DNA of 64,000 bases, from assembly GCA_020637335.1 (NCBI GenBank), contig JACJWC010000003.1, forward strand, positions 62,001 through 126,000, read 5' to 3'. Source of the DNA: Acidobacteriota bacterium. GTDB taxonomy: Bacteria; Acidobacteriota; Holophagae; Acanthopleuribacterales; Acanthopleuribacteraceae. Within the stretch, counting starts at the first letter, position 1, and each line of letters begins with the position of its first letter. Under the pieces are notes generated by a model. It searched no databases and was not told where the DNA came from. It saw only the letters and a list, made by a program, of their open reading frames with translations. Shown here in pieces: positions 16,928 to 25,930 of the stretch. A program made the position numbers and the translations under genes.

Positions 16928-17779
16928 TCACCAACTCATGGCAAAAAGGGCAGCAATCACTATGTGGACCAAGGCAATCAGATACATGACTGCTGCAAAT
17001 GGTCGGTGAATGACATGCCAGTAATGGAATAAATCGTGAACCACGCGCAACGAGGCAACTCGGCGTTTAAGCAGGGCACGCTCACGCGCTTGGTCCAGGA
17101 TTTCAGTGATGCGGTCCTTGGCAACACCCGATTGCAAAAGGAATTGGCGCGCACGATGGCTGCGCGAGCGCAAAGACCAGTCCGAGCGGATGGCCCAGTT
17201 TAAGGTCGCCCAATTACCGTTAGGCGGCTGACCAGAATCCAGGAGCTGGAGCAAGTGTTCGAGTGGCGCTGGCGCCAAAAACAAACCCAAATGTTCACTA
17301 CTCGATTGAAGGTCCGCTTCTAATTCTCGTAAGGAAATCTCACGCCCCTGGATGTTTTTGGGGATTTGGAGGTACAGGTACCGACCCAGCACCCCGCTGA
17401 TAGCCACAGCCATCATGGCAAAGAAGCACAAAGCCACAATGCCGTTAAATTTAAACGAGGTATGCAGAAGAATGAGTAAGGGTCCCGCAACACCAAAAAA
17501 AATGTGCACATCCAACCAAGTTTTTAATTTGAACGCACGGCCAAACAAGCGGGTTCGTTTGCGCAGTGAATAGAGCAAAAGCAGGAGCATCAGGGCCATA
17601 CCCACCACACCGTAAACAAGACCCCAGGTACCTGCAGGACGCAGCATCCGATAGTCTGGATGACGAGGCCGCAGAGAATAAGGTGTCAAATAGAAGTCCC
17701 CGCCCCAAATCAAAGCGATCAGGAAAAGCAAAAAAAGCAGACCATAGGCCAAGCGAGGGATGAAACGGGGCTTAGACAT
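16928..17779 (-). CDS. Cytochrome-b-like four-helix membrane protein
   Basis: About 283 residues from ATG 17779; a GTG at 17809 in the same frame is possible, and neither has a clear ribosome-binding site. Four membrane segments: near the N-terminus (LLFLLFLIALIWG), about 60-80, a pair around 95-135, and one at the C-terminus. Histidines lie in helices as for b-heme ligation: DVHIFFG and LLHTSF in the central pair, and HDLFHYWHVIH plus ALVHIVIAAL at the end. A soluble ~110-residue loop separates the two halves. It is the first gene of the cytochrome operon and the probable quinol/heme-b link. It resembles ferric-reductase or cytochrome b/b6-like membrane proteins in layout, without a specific family match. 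Confidence 0.7.
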   Translation of the reverse strand: MSKPRFIPRLAYGLLFLLFLIALIWGGDFYLTPYSLRPRHPDYRMLRPAGTWGLVYGVVGMALMLLLLLYSLRKRTRLFGRAFKLKTWLDVHIFFGVAGPLLILLHTSFKFNGIVALCFFAMMAVAISGVLGRYLYLQIPKNIQGREISLRELEADLQSSSEHLGLFLAPAPLEHLLQLLDSGQPPNGNWATLNWAIRSDWSLRSRSHRARQFLLQSGVAKDRITEILDQARERALLKRRVASLRVVHDLFHYWHVIHRPFAAVMYLIALVHIVIAALFAMSW

Positions 17780-17881
17780 GAAAAGAAACCAACCTGAATG
17801 GATTCGCACCTAAAGGGTAACTTCGGTTCCAAAATAGCGCACCACAAGCCAATCACCGTGATTTTCATCAACTTTCAACCT

Positions 17882-17921
17882 AGATGACTGGAATGTAATT
17901 TTGGTTATGTTGAGGTCATCT
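17882..17921. promoter_or_regulatory. Inverted repeat in divergent promoter region
   Basis: AGATGAC (17882-17888) and GTCATCT (17915-17921) form perfect 7-base arms 26 bases apart, between the cytochrome operon and the chemoreceptor gene. The 261-base gap (17780-18040) has no gene. It could be a regulator-binding site; the arm length makes chance possible. Confidence 0.25.
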
Positions 17922-17983
17922 TTCTCCGAGCCAATCAAAAATTGGAGGCAAGCGATTTCAAAAATTTTTTGCTTGAATGCTCA

Positions 17984-18001
17984 GGATTTTTATAAAAATC
18001 C
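17984..18001. promoter_or_regulatory. 18-base perfect palindrome upstream of chemoreceptor gene
   Basis: GGATTTTTA is followed directly by its reverse complement TAAAAATCC, ending 39 bases before ATG 18041. It is AT-rich in the middle with GG/CC ends, as for a dimeric repressor operator. No associated regulator gene is nearby. Confidence 0.35.
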
Positions 18002-18040
18002 CGACAAACATAGAGAGTTCCACAGCGATCGGAGGCCCCC

Positions 18041-20125
18041 ATGACCCGCATGAGTTATGCCCAACGGCTCACCTTGTTTGTTTCCTTATTGACATTGGTC
18101 TTGGTGGCAGCCTTGGTGCTGACAACGGGGGTCAAAGCCCGCAATGACGCACAAAAAGCAGGCACCCAACAAGTAAAACGCCAGGCCAATGAATCCGCAC
18201 GAATGATTCAAAGCAAAATGAATGAGTACCGCCTTTTGTCCCAAGATTGTGCGCGACTGGCAGAAAACACGATTGCGGGGGGTCAGATTTCGCGGGATGC
18301 TTTGGGCGCCTATTTTGAAAAAATGCTGGTCGATCATCCAGATTTGTTTGGTACGTGGCTGACCTTACAGCCCAATGTATTGGACGGAAAAGATGAGGAA
18401 TTTAAAGGCATTCCACCCAATGATGTCAATGGGATTTTTACGCCCTATTATGTGCGTTCAGAGGGAGCAGTAACCCAAGACACACAAGACCCAGCCTATG
18501 ATGTCAGCGTGGAATACGAAGAACCTTTTTTTAAGGAAGCTTTTGAGAGCTGCCGCGACGTGGTGACGGAGCCATACCTGGAAACCCTAACCGATGAGCA
18601 AAAAACTGAAATTCTCATGGTTTCGACCAGTGTGCCAGTACGCGGCCCAAACGGCTGTGTCGGTGTCGCCGGCGTGGATCTCAGTTTGTCTCAAATGCAA
18701 GAGCAGTTGGCCAGCTTTGATTTGATGCCCGGAGGCTATGCCGTTTTGGTATCTCAAAGTGGCAATATCATTGCGCATCCCGATCGCAGCTTTCACTCAA
18801 AAGCGTTAGGTGCGATTGAACCGCTCAAACCATTTGCAGAGTTATTGCAATCCAAGGATCCGGGAGAAGCATCAGGTGAAATCGAGGGGACAGAAGTATT
18901 TGTTGCCAATGTCCCAATCTATTTTGAGGGGACACAAAACCGCTGGAATCTGGGATTGGTCGTCCCCAAACAATCCATCCTTGAACGGGCCCATGCGGCC
19001 ACACGATTCAGCATTTTGGTGGGCGTCATTGGCTTGATTCTGGCCATGGGTTTGGCCTGGGTTGTAGGTCACCGCATGGCCCAACCCATTCTGGAAATCG
19101 AAAACGCCATGAATCGATTGGCGGAAGGCGATTTGGATTTTGAAGTCAAAGCCGATTCCGCCATCCGTGAGATCCGCTTGATGGGATTGGCTTTGGAACG
19201 CTTCCAAAGCAACGCCCTGGAAAACAAGAAACTACACGAAGAAACATCGCGCTTGGAACGAGAAGGGGAACAAAAACGGCGCGAGGCCCTATTGACTGCA
19301 GCTGGCAGTTTTGAACATTCAGTGCGCAATGTGTTGACCCAATCCGCTCAATTGGTCAATGCCTTGGCGGCCAAATCAGAACACACCCAGAGTGCTGTTC
19401 AACGGGCTCAAAAAGAGGCCAACCAAGCCGCCCAATTCGCTACCCAAGTCGCGCGCCATGTGCAAACCGTTTTGTCCTCGATTCAAGCCTTGAGCCAATC
19501 AATTGAGCACATTAATGAGCGCGCCAAGCATTCTCAATCCGTCGCTGAAACGGCGTCACAGCGGGCGCATACCATGGTCCAAGGTGTGGAGGAGTTGCGC
19601 AATTCGGTCCAGAAAATCAATGAAATTTCAGATCTTATCCGCGGGATTGCGGGACGCACCAACCTGCTTGCCTTAAACGCGTCGATTGAAGCAGCTGGCG
19701 CTGGAGAAGCGGGGAAAGGCTTTGCGGTTGTCGCCAACGAAGTAAAGGCTCTTGCCGGTCAAACGGGATCCGCTACAGGCGAAATCGCCGATCAAGTCAG
19801 TGATGTTCAGGATTCAGCAGCCAAGACCGAGCACAATATCCGCGATATTGTGGAAGTCATCAAAAACCTGGAAGATATCAACCGCCTGATTGCCCAAGCC
19901 GTTGCCGATCAGAATCAGGCAACCAACGCCATCAACGGTGCCATTCAGGAGGCCAACCAGGGAACCGCCCAGTTAAGCGCAACCGTTCAAGGCAGTAAAA
20001 CCGCAGCGCACGAAAGCGAATCGCACGCGCAGGAAATGCGGCGAGCCGCCCAAGAGCTCAGTCAGCAGTTTGGTCACCTGGAACGTCAGGCGGAAGCTTT
20101 TCTCAACCAAATTCGAGGGACCTAA
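18041..20125 (+). CDS. Methyl-accepting chemotaxis protein with periplasmic Cache domain
   Basis: 694 residues. TM1 at about 8-30, a periplasmic dCache-type domain (about 35-310; typical FGTWLTLQPN, PYLETLTDEQ, VGVAGVDLSL and YAVLVSQSGNIIAHP elements), TM2 at about 322-345, HAMP (about 346-400), then a long helical signalling domain. The hairpin tip that binds CheA/CheW is seen near residue 540 (GRTNLLALNAS, GKGFAVVANEV). One Arg of the usual 'EAARAGE' is Gly here (EAAGAGE). GGAGG precedes the ATG by five bases. No other che genes are in view. It may be functionally tied to the divergent electron-transfer operon, for instance as an energy or redox taxis receptor, but that is speculation. Confidence 0.93.
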   Translation: MTRMSYAQRLTLFVSLLTLVLVAALVLTTGVKARNDAQKAGTQQVKRQANESARMIQSKMNEYRLLSQDCARLAENTIAGGQISRDALGAYFEKMLVDHPDLFGTWLTLQPNVLDGKDEEFKGIPPNDVNGIFTPYYVRSEGAVTQDTQDPAYDVSVEYEEPFFKEAFESCRDVVTEPYLETLTDEQKTEILMVSTSVPVRGPNGCVGVAGVDLSLSQMQEQLASFDLMPGGYAVLVSQSGNIIAHPDRSFHSKALGAIEPLKPFAELLQSKDPGEASGEIEGTEVFVANVPIYFEGTQNRWNLGLVVPKQSILERAHAATRFSILVGVIGLILAMGLAWVVGHRMAQPILEIENAMNRLAEGDLDFEVKADSAIREIRLMGLALERFQSNALENKKLHEETSRLEREGEQKRREALLTAAGSFEHSVRNVLTQSAQLVNALAAKSEHTQSAVQRAQKEANQAAQFATQVARHVQTVLSSIQALSQSIEHINERAKHSQSVAETASQRAHTMVQGVEELRNSVQKINEISDLIRGIAGRTNLLALNASIEAAGAGEAGKGFAVVANEVKALAGQTGSATGEIADQVSDVQDSAAKTEHNIRDIVEVIKNLEDINRLIAQAVADQNQATNAINGAIQEANQGTAQLSATVQGSKTAAHESESHAQEMRRAAQELSQQFGHLERQAEAFLNQIRGT

Positions 20126-20135
20126 CGTTCGCGCC

Positions 20136-20180
20136 AATGCCGTGTCGACCCGACCAAATCGGGTTGGGTCTTCAGGCATT
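20136..20180. terminator. Nested inverted repeats between convergent genes
   Basis: Outer arms AATGCC (20136-20141) and GGCATT (20175-20180) enclose inner arms ACCCGA (20148-20153) and TCGGGT (20159-20164). The structure sits between the stops of the convergent chemoreceptor and kinase genes. There is no clear T-run, so a bidirectional terminator is only likely from position. Confidence 0.35.
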
Positions 20181-22672
20181 CACCGTAGGACGCGGCAAAG
20201 AGTCGCTGCCAACTCTTCGATCTCAATCGGTTTGCAAATAAAGCCGTCCATACCTGCGGCCAGGCAGGCTTGGCGGTCCGTTTCCATGACGGATGCGGTC
20301 ATGGCGATGATGGGCAGAGGCCCGGGCTGGGACCTGCGGATTTTGCGGGTCGCATCCAAACCGCCGAGTCTCGGCATGTGCAAATCCATCAAGACCGCAT
20401 CAAAAGGCTGCTGGGCAACCATTTCAACCGCCTCAATCCCATCTCTAGCAACGAAAATTTCGACACCGCCACGCAGCAAATAGCCCTTTGCGACCAGAAT
20501 ATTGATGGGATTGTCTTCAACCAAAAGAATTTTTTTGCCTGACAAAGGGGCCAATAGTTCCTGAATGGAGCTGGCGCCACGACTGGTCGGGTTGGGTGTT
20601 CCCGGATTTTGGAACTTTTTTTGGATGCAGGAAACCAAAGCGGATGGAATGATGGGTTTGGTCACCACACCATCTACTTGGAGCTGCATTAAAGCGGCCT
20701 CAGCCATCACCCTTTCCCGGCCAAACGCTGTAACCATGAGGAAAAAAGGATGTGGTCGTGTCGCCGAGAGCGCTTGAATGCGTTTGGCCAACTCCAATCC
20801 GTTGATGCTCGGAATTTTCCAATCGAGCAGAAATAAATCGAAAGGCTGCTGGTCTTGCTCAGCCTGTTGCACACACTCCAAAGCCTCGATTCCCGAAGCG
20901 CACAACCGATGCTCAATGCCCCATCGTTTCAGATAATTGCCAATAATGGCGAGGGAAATGGATTGATCATCAACCACAAGAGCTTTGAGACCCGAAAATT
21001 GCTGGGACAGTACATCATCTGAGTGCTGAAGGCGAAAAGGCAGTTTAAAGACCATCTCCGTACCCACCCCAAATGCGCTCTCGATAGTCAACGTTCCACC
21101 CAATAACGTGACCAACTGTTTGCAAATGGCCAGACCAAGACCGGTCCCGCCGAAGCGCCTGGTAATGGACCCGTCAGCCTGTTTAAATGGTTTAAAGAGA
21201 TGCTTAAGGTGCTCTGCTCGAATCCCAATGCCCGTATCCTGAACCGTAAATTGGATCCAAACGTCATCGCCCTCCCGATCAAGCTTTTTGAGGCTGACCA
21301 GAATATGGCCTTTTTCAGTAAACTTAATGGCGTTGCCGATTAAATTATTGAGTACTTGGCTGACCCGATGGCTGTCGCCAATGACGTGCAAAGGTAACTG
21401 CGGATCGACCTCAATAAAAAAGTCCATGCCTTTTTGGTTCATGTCGGCGGAGAACAAGTCTGCCGATTGTTGCAGCAACGTGTCCAAGGAGAAGGGTTCA
21501 TTTTGGATTTGAATTCGTCCGGAACCCAGTTTGGCGTAATCCAGGACATCATTCAGAATGCGAATCAAATTTTTGGCGGACTGGTTGATTTTGAGCAAAA
21601 GGTCCCGATTTGGGTCTTCGATGGTCTGGTCCAAAATCAAATCGGAAAGCCCAAGAATAGCCGTCATGGGTGTTCGGATTTCGTGGCTAATGTTGGAGAA
21701 AAATTCCGTTTTGGCCCGGTTGAGTTCCTCCAAATCTTTGACACGCGATTGCGCCATTTGGAGGGTTTCGGCAGTCGTCAAGGCATTGGAAAGCACCTGC
21801 CCGATTTGGCAAAAAAACCTTTGGTAGGACGCGTCATAATACGTGCGCGGATTAATGCCCACCAGCAAAATATGGGTTAGCGTTTTGGCGGTCCAAATCG
21901 GGACCAAGGCGACCTGTTCGACGGGAGCGCCCGGCCAAAAAAGACGAATAGCGAGGGGTTCAGGTTTGTTTTGGGACTGGGCCAGCGAAACCCATGCAGT
22001 GGGTATTTCAGTTAATCCCGCCGCCCCAGATTGGCTGCAAACATAGGTGCCATCCGCCTCGCCATAAAGACAAGCCCAGGGAATGGTTTGGCTAAAGCCG
22101 GCTAAGACCTCCAGCGAAACTTCAGTCATTTTCCCGGTTTCATAACCTGTTAAACCTTCACTTAAGGCGCTTAAAATTTGGCCCCTTAACTGCTGTTGAA
22201 CCTGAAAGGTAGTTTCGCGAACGGTGTTTATGATGCCTTCGATTTGGCCAGCCTCATTACGCGCCGGACTCAGGTTAAAACTGAAAAAGCAGTCCTCCGC
22301 AAAACCGTGACGGAATAGGGTAAACGGTGCATCCTCGAATAAATGGGATTTCCCCTCTAGCAAAACCCCATCAAAGAGGTCCTTTAAGTCGGACCACACT
22401 TCAGACCATGCCTGGGCCGCAGGTTTCCCGATAACATCCGGGTGTCTATGCCCGGCAATCGGGCGCCACGCCTCGTTGTAAATCAGCACATAAGCAGGAC
22501 CCCAGTACAAGGCCATAGGCGAATGTGCGGCCATGCAAATTGAGACAGCCGTTTTCAGGGTAGGCGACCAATCCGCACATGGCCCCAATTCGGAATGTTG
22601 CCAATCATGCCCTGCCACAAGGGCAGGAAGGCTTCCGGGCCCTAAAAAAAACGGATAAGGTACATCTTGCAT
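20180..22672 (-). CDS. Hybrid histidine kinase with PAS input and two receiver domains
   Basis: 830 residues from ATG 22672 (GTG 22687 also in frame). No membrane segments, so it is cytoplasmic. A PAS-like domain (about 35-160; YWGPAYVLIYNEAW, HPDVIGKPA) is followed by a GAF-like region, then HisKA with the phospho-acceptor His in SNISHEIRTPM (about residue 328). HATPase_c follows, with N box NNLIGNAIKF, DTGIGI and GTGLGLAICK. Two receivers follow: REC1 (about 565-690, LVVDD, Asp in LFLLDWKIP) and REC2 (about 705-825, LVEDN, Asp in AVLMDLHMP). This BarA/LuxQ-like layout implies a phosphorelay ending in an Hpt protein elsewhere. It is convergent with the chemoreceptor. Confidence 0.92.
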   Translation of the reverse strand: MQDVPYPFFLGPGSLPALVAGHDWQHSELGPCADWSPTLKTAVSICMAAHSPMALYWGPAYVLIYNEAWRPIAGHRHPDVIGKPAAQAWSEVWSDLKDLFDGVLLEGKSHLFEDAPFTLFRHGFAEDCFFSFNLSPARNEAGQIEGIINTVRETTFQVQQQLRGQILSALSEGLTGYETGKMTEVSLEVLAGFSQTIPWACLYGEADGTYVCSQSGAAGLTEIPTAWVSLAQSQNKPEPLAIRLFWPGAPVEQVALVPIWTAKTLTHILLVGINPRTYYDASYQRFFCQIGQVLSNALTTAETLQMAQSRVKDLEELNRAKTEFFSNISHEIRTPMTAILGLSDLILDQTIEDPNRDLLLKINQSAKNLIRILNDVLDYAKLGSGRIQIQNEPFSLDTLLQQSADLFSADMNQKGMDFFIEVDPQLPLHVIGDSHRVSQVLNNLIGNAIKFTEKGHILVSLKKLDREGDDVWIQFTVQDTGIGIRAEHLKHLFKPFKQADGSITRRFGGTGLGLAICKQLVTLLGGTLTIESAFGVGTEMVFKLPFRLQHSDDVLSQQFSGLKALVVDDQSISLAIIGNYLKRWGIEHRLCASGIEALECVQQAEQDQQPFDLFLLDWKIPSINGLELAKRIQALSATRPHPFFLMVTAFGRERVMAEAALMQLQVDGVVTKPIIPSALVSCIQKKFQNPGTPNPTSRGASSIQELLAPLSGKKILLVEDNPINILVAKGYLLRGGVEIFVARDGIEAVEMVAQQPFDAVLMDLHMPRLGGLDATRKIRRSQPGPLPIIAMTASVMETDRQACLAAGMDGFICKPIEIEELAATLCRVLR

Positions 22673-22817
22673 GGGGGTTCGTTTCACTGTGGAGTGTGCG
22701 ATTTACCGATTTAACCATCTTATCGGCTTAGGAGCAACGCAGCTCAAGGGGCCGACGGGTCTAACCACACTTATGCAAAAACACCCACAAACAAATCGAT
22801 CGAAATAAAGCCAACTG

Positions 22818-22842
22818 AAAAAGGGACGGCCGCAGCCGTCCC
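22818..22842 (-). terminator. Rho-independent terminator of the BNR-protein operon
   Basis: GGGACGGC (22823-22830) and GCCGTCCC (22835-22842) form a perfect 8-bp GC-rich stem with a CGCA loop. On the minus strand it is followed by five T (22818-22822), starting seven bases after the stop of the gene ending at 22849. Confidence 0.88.
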
Positions 22843-22848
22843 CCAAAG

Positions 22849-25800
22849 TTAGTTTTTGGTTTTGACGAAGAGATCGTACGGTTGGAGTTCGGGCATTTTC
22901 CCTGCTTTCTCCAGCAAGGCGATCGCTTGTTTTTGCAGCGTAGAAAAGGATTTCTGAGCAGCTTGGAAGCGGCCTTCCACCTCATTCTGATTGGCCAGTT
23001 CAGGCACAGAGGGCGGTGCAAAACCTTGAACCACTTTGCCGAATAAATCAGCCAAATCCTCGCGTAACTGCGGATCAGCAGCGCCAACGTAGTTATCACC
23101 TGTGGTAATAACCAAAGTCCCTTTCAGCTGCTCCAATTCCTGGCGCAGCTTCTGAGTCTTTTTCGTTGCTTCTAAACCGCTAAGCGCTTCGCTGTAACTG
23201 TCAATTTGGTAAACCAAATATGCCAGATCTTCCGTCATTCGGTAGAGTTCCATGGTTGTTTTTTGCAAAGCCTGTCGATCGGCATCGCTATAAGGCGAGT
23301 TGGGATCGTTTACGATTTCGATAGTACTTTCGAATACGTCTTTACCCTTTGTGAACTCAACCCGATAGGTTCCAGCAGGTGCACGTGGTGCCTCAAAGCC
23401 CGAAATCGCAAAAGTTTTTCCCTTTGCAATTTTAGGTGGTTGTAAAAGACCTTGCCATGTCACAACGTTTATACCTTTGGCTTTGCCAGCAGTTAATTCA
23501 GCAACAAGGTCGCCTTGTTCGTTGAATATCTTTAGTTCTGTTTTGCCAAACACATGGCGTTTTTTAAGGTAATAAACAATACGTACATGGCGATCCGGAT
23601 TGGGGCCAACAAATTCCAATTCAGTGCTGTAGCCACCAAACCCACTTTCAGAACGAATAACTGCGGGTGAAGTTTTGAAAAAATGTACCTCTTCAGCCAA
23701 CACTTCAGGAGTCATTTGTCGCAAAGGACTGATATCGTCCAGGATGATGATGCCGCGACCATGGGTAGCCATGATGAGGTCATGCGTTTTGGGATGCAGT
23801 TCGACGGCATGGATAGCCACAGGCGGGACGTTATTGGTAAACGCATTCCAATTTAAGCCGCCATCAATGGTTATGAACAAGCCGCGTTCCGTTCCTGCAA
23901 ACAAGAGGTCAGGATTCACCGTATCCTCCTGCAGGCAACGCACAAAATTGGGTATAGATTGGTTGGCGATCGCACGCCAACTTGCACCAAAATCATCGGT
24001 GCGGAAAATATATGGTGCGAAATCACCGCGGGAATGACCGTCAAATACCGCATAGGCGCGGCCTTTTTCATGCGCACTTGCTTCGATGTGGTAGCACCAG
24101 GTTTCGCTCGGTAAACCGGCAATATTGGCGACTACATTGGTCCACTTTTTCCCACCATCCCGGGTAACCTGGACATTGCCATCGTCCGTGCCAACCCAAA
24201 TAACCGATTCATCCAGCGGGGATTCAGCAATGGTAAAAATGGTGCCATATGTTTCAGCACCCGAATTGTCTTTGGAGAGTCCGCCAGAATCCGATTGGTT
24301 TTGTTTGTTTTTATCGTTGCGGGTCAGGTCGGGCGAGAGTTTGACCCAGGTATCACCGGTATCGTCTGAGCGGTGCAGGAATTGGCTGCCGATATAAATG
24401 CGATCGACCTTATGGGGACTCATGGCCATGGCAGCATTCCAATTGAACCGCAATTTGGGGTCACCGGGTTCGGGCAAGGGTTGGATGGTTTTAAGCTCAT
24501 CCCGTTCTTTATTGAAACGCCAAACGTTTTCTGCACCTTGCATTTCGGAATATATGAGGGGTTTGGTCAAATGCGGGTAGACCCGAAAACCATCGCCAAC
24601 GCCGATTCTCTGCCAATCCCGTGCTTTTATGCCTGGGGGAGAGTTGGGGAATTTCCCGCCCGGAGAAGCGGTGGGACCATACCAAGAACCGTTGTCTTGC
24701 AGGCCACCATAAACGTTGTAGGGCTCCGCCAGATCAAAACTCACGTGGTAGAACTGGGACAACGGCAAATTTTCCACGATTTCAAGCGAATTGCCGCCAT
24801 CCCAACTGCGGTAAAGACCCCCATCGGTAGCGACATACAGGCGATCGGAGTTGTCATTAGAGAAGACAATATCGTGAATGTCCGAATGCATTTCGCCTAA
24901 ATTTCGGAAGGATTTGCCTCCATCGCGGCTAATAGAACCATTGAGACCGCCTTTAGCGATAATATCCGGGTTTTTCGGATCAACCACCAACCGGGAAAAA
25001 TAAAACGGCCGCACGACCAAACCAAAATCGCCGTTGAGGTGTTGCCAATTGGCACCGCCATCATCGGAACGGTACAAGCCGCGGTCCTGTTCCTTTTCCG
25101 TTTCCAAAACAGCATATAGAGTTTGTGTCTGGGAAGGCGCAATCGCCAAGCCGATGCGGCCTAACTTACCTGAAGGGAAGCCGTTATGAATTTTTTGCCA
25201 GGTTTTGCCGGCGTCCGTCGTTTTGTACAGACCACTTTTGGCTCCGCCCGAACTAAAAGACCAAGCGGTACGCCGAAACTGCCACATGGATGCATAAAGA
25301 ACCTGGGGATTGTTGGGGTCCATTACCAAATCGGCACAACCCGTATCCGGCGCTTGGTAGAGGACTTGAGTCCAGGTGGCGCCACCATCGTTGGTTTTGT
25401 AAACCCCGCGATCAGGGCTGTCGCTCCACAGCGCGCCCAGCACCCCTACAAACACCTCGTTGTTGTTTTGCGGATTGATTTCAATGCTGCCGATCCGTTC
25501 GGATTTTTCCAAACCCATTAACTTCCAAGTGGAACCGCCATCGGTCGATTTAAAAATGCCGTCACCCGTGGTGACACTGTTGCGGGTCCAGGTCTCGCCC
25601 GTTCCCACCCACAAGATCTGATCGGGATTCACAGGATCAACTGCCACCGTGCCGATGGATTGAACGTGTTTATCAAAAATAGGCCGAAACGAGGCCCCAC
25701 CGTCGCGAGAGCGCCAGACCCCACCACCTGCCGCGCCGACATAAACAACGCGGGCATCGGTTGGGTGCAATTCCAAATCGTTGATCCGGCCACTCATCAA

Positions 25801-25929
25801 GGCAGGACCAATTTGACGGGCGCGCAAGGCCCCAAACAGGGCCTCGCTCTCTAAGTCACCGTCACCGCCCAAGACGGGCAGCGCGAATAAGAAAAGTAGC
25901 ATCCACAGGGGTCTGGCAAAAGTGCTCAA
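22849..25929 (-). CDS. Large secreted BNR/VPS10-type beta-propeller protein
   Basis: About 1,027 residues. I prefer TTG 25929, directly after the upstream stop, with AAGGGGG upstream; ATG 25902 lies inside the signal peptide (LLFLFALPVLG). I count about 11 Asp-box/BNR-like motifs (SRDGGASF, STDGGSTW, TNDGGATW, TTDAGKTW and so on) spread over residues 60-740, characteristic of sortilin/VPS10 and sialidase-type propellers, followed by a ~300-residue beta-rich and helical C-terminus. Proteins of this size and layout are common in Acidobacteriota and Bacteroidota, annotated as glycosyl hydrolase BNR-repeat proteins, though the sialidase catalytic set is not evident. Function: extracytoplasmic binding, possibly protein maturation. 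It is downstream of, and coupled to, the LolA-fold gene. Confidence 0.85.
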   Translation of the reverse strand: MSTFARPLWMLLFLFALPVLGGDGDLESEALFGALRARQIGPALMSGRINDLELHPTDARVVYVGAAGGGVWRSRDGGASFRPIFDKHVQSIGTVAVDPVNPDQILWVGTGETWTRNSVTTGDGIFKSTDGGSTWKLMGLEKSERIGSIEINPQNNNEVFVGVLGALWSDSPDRGVYKTNDGGATWTQVLYQAPDTGCADLVMDPNNPQVLYASMWQFRRTAWSFSSGGAKSGLYKTTDAGKTWQKIHNGFPSGKLGRIGLAIAPSQTQTLYAVLETEKEQDRGLYRSDDGGANWQHLNGDFGLVVRPFYFSRLVVDPKNPDIIAKGGLNGSISRDGGKSFRNLGEMHSDIHDIVFSNDNSDRLYVATDGGLYRSWDGGNSLEIVENLPLSQFYHVSFDLAEPYNVYGGLQDNGSWYGPTASPGGKFPNSPPGIKARDWQRIGVGDGFRVYPHLTKPLIYSEMQGAENVWRFNKERDELKTIQPLPEPGDPKLRFNWNAAMAMSPHKVDRIYIGSQFLHRSDDTGDTWVKLSPDLTRNDKNKQNQSDSGGLSKDNSGAETYGTIFTIAESPLDESVIWVGTDDGNVQVTRDGGKKWTNVVANIAGLPSETWCYHIEASAHEKGRAYAVFDGHSRGDFAPYIFRTDDFGASWRAIANQSIPNFVRCLQEDTVNPDLLFAGTERGLFITIDGGLNWNAFTNNVPPVAIHAVELHPKTHDLIMATHGRGIIILDDISPLRQMTPEVLAEEVHFFKTSPAVIRSESGFGGYSTELEFVGPNPDRHVRIVYYLKKRHVFGKTELKIFNEQGDLVAELTAGKAKGINVVTWQGLLQPPKIAKGKTFAISGFEAPRAPAGTYRVEFTKGKDVFESTIEIVNDPNSPYSDADRQALQKTTMELYRMTEDLAYLVYQIDSYSEALSGLEATKKTQKLRQELEQLKGTLVITTGDNYVGAADPQLREDLADLFGKVVQGFAPPSVPELANQNEVEGRFQAAQKSFSTLQKQAIALLEKAGKMPELQPYDLFVKTKN

Positions 25930-25930
25930 G

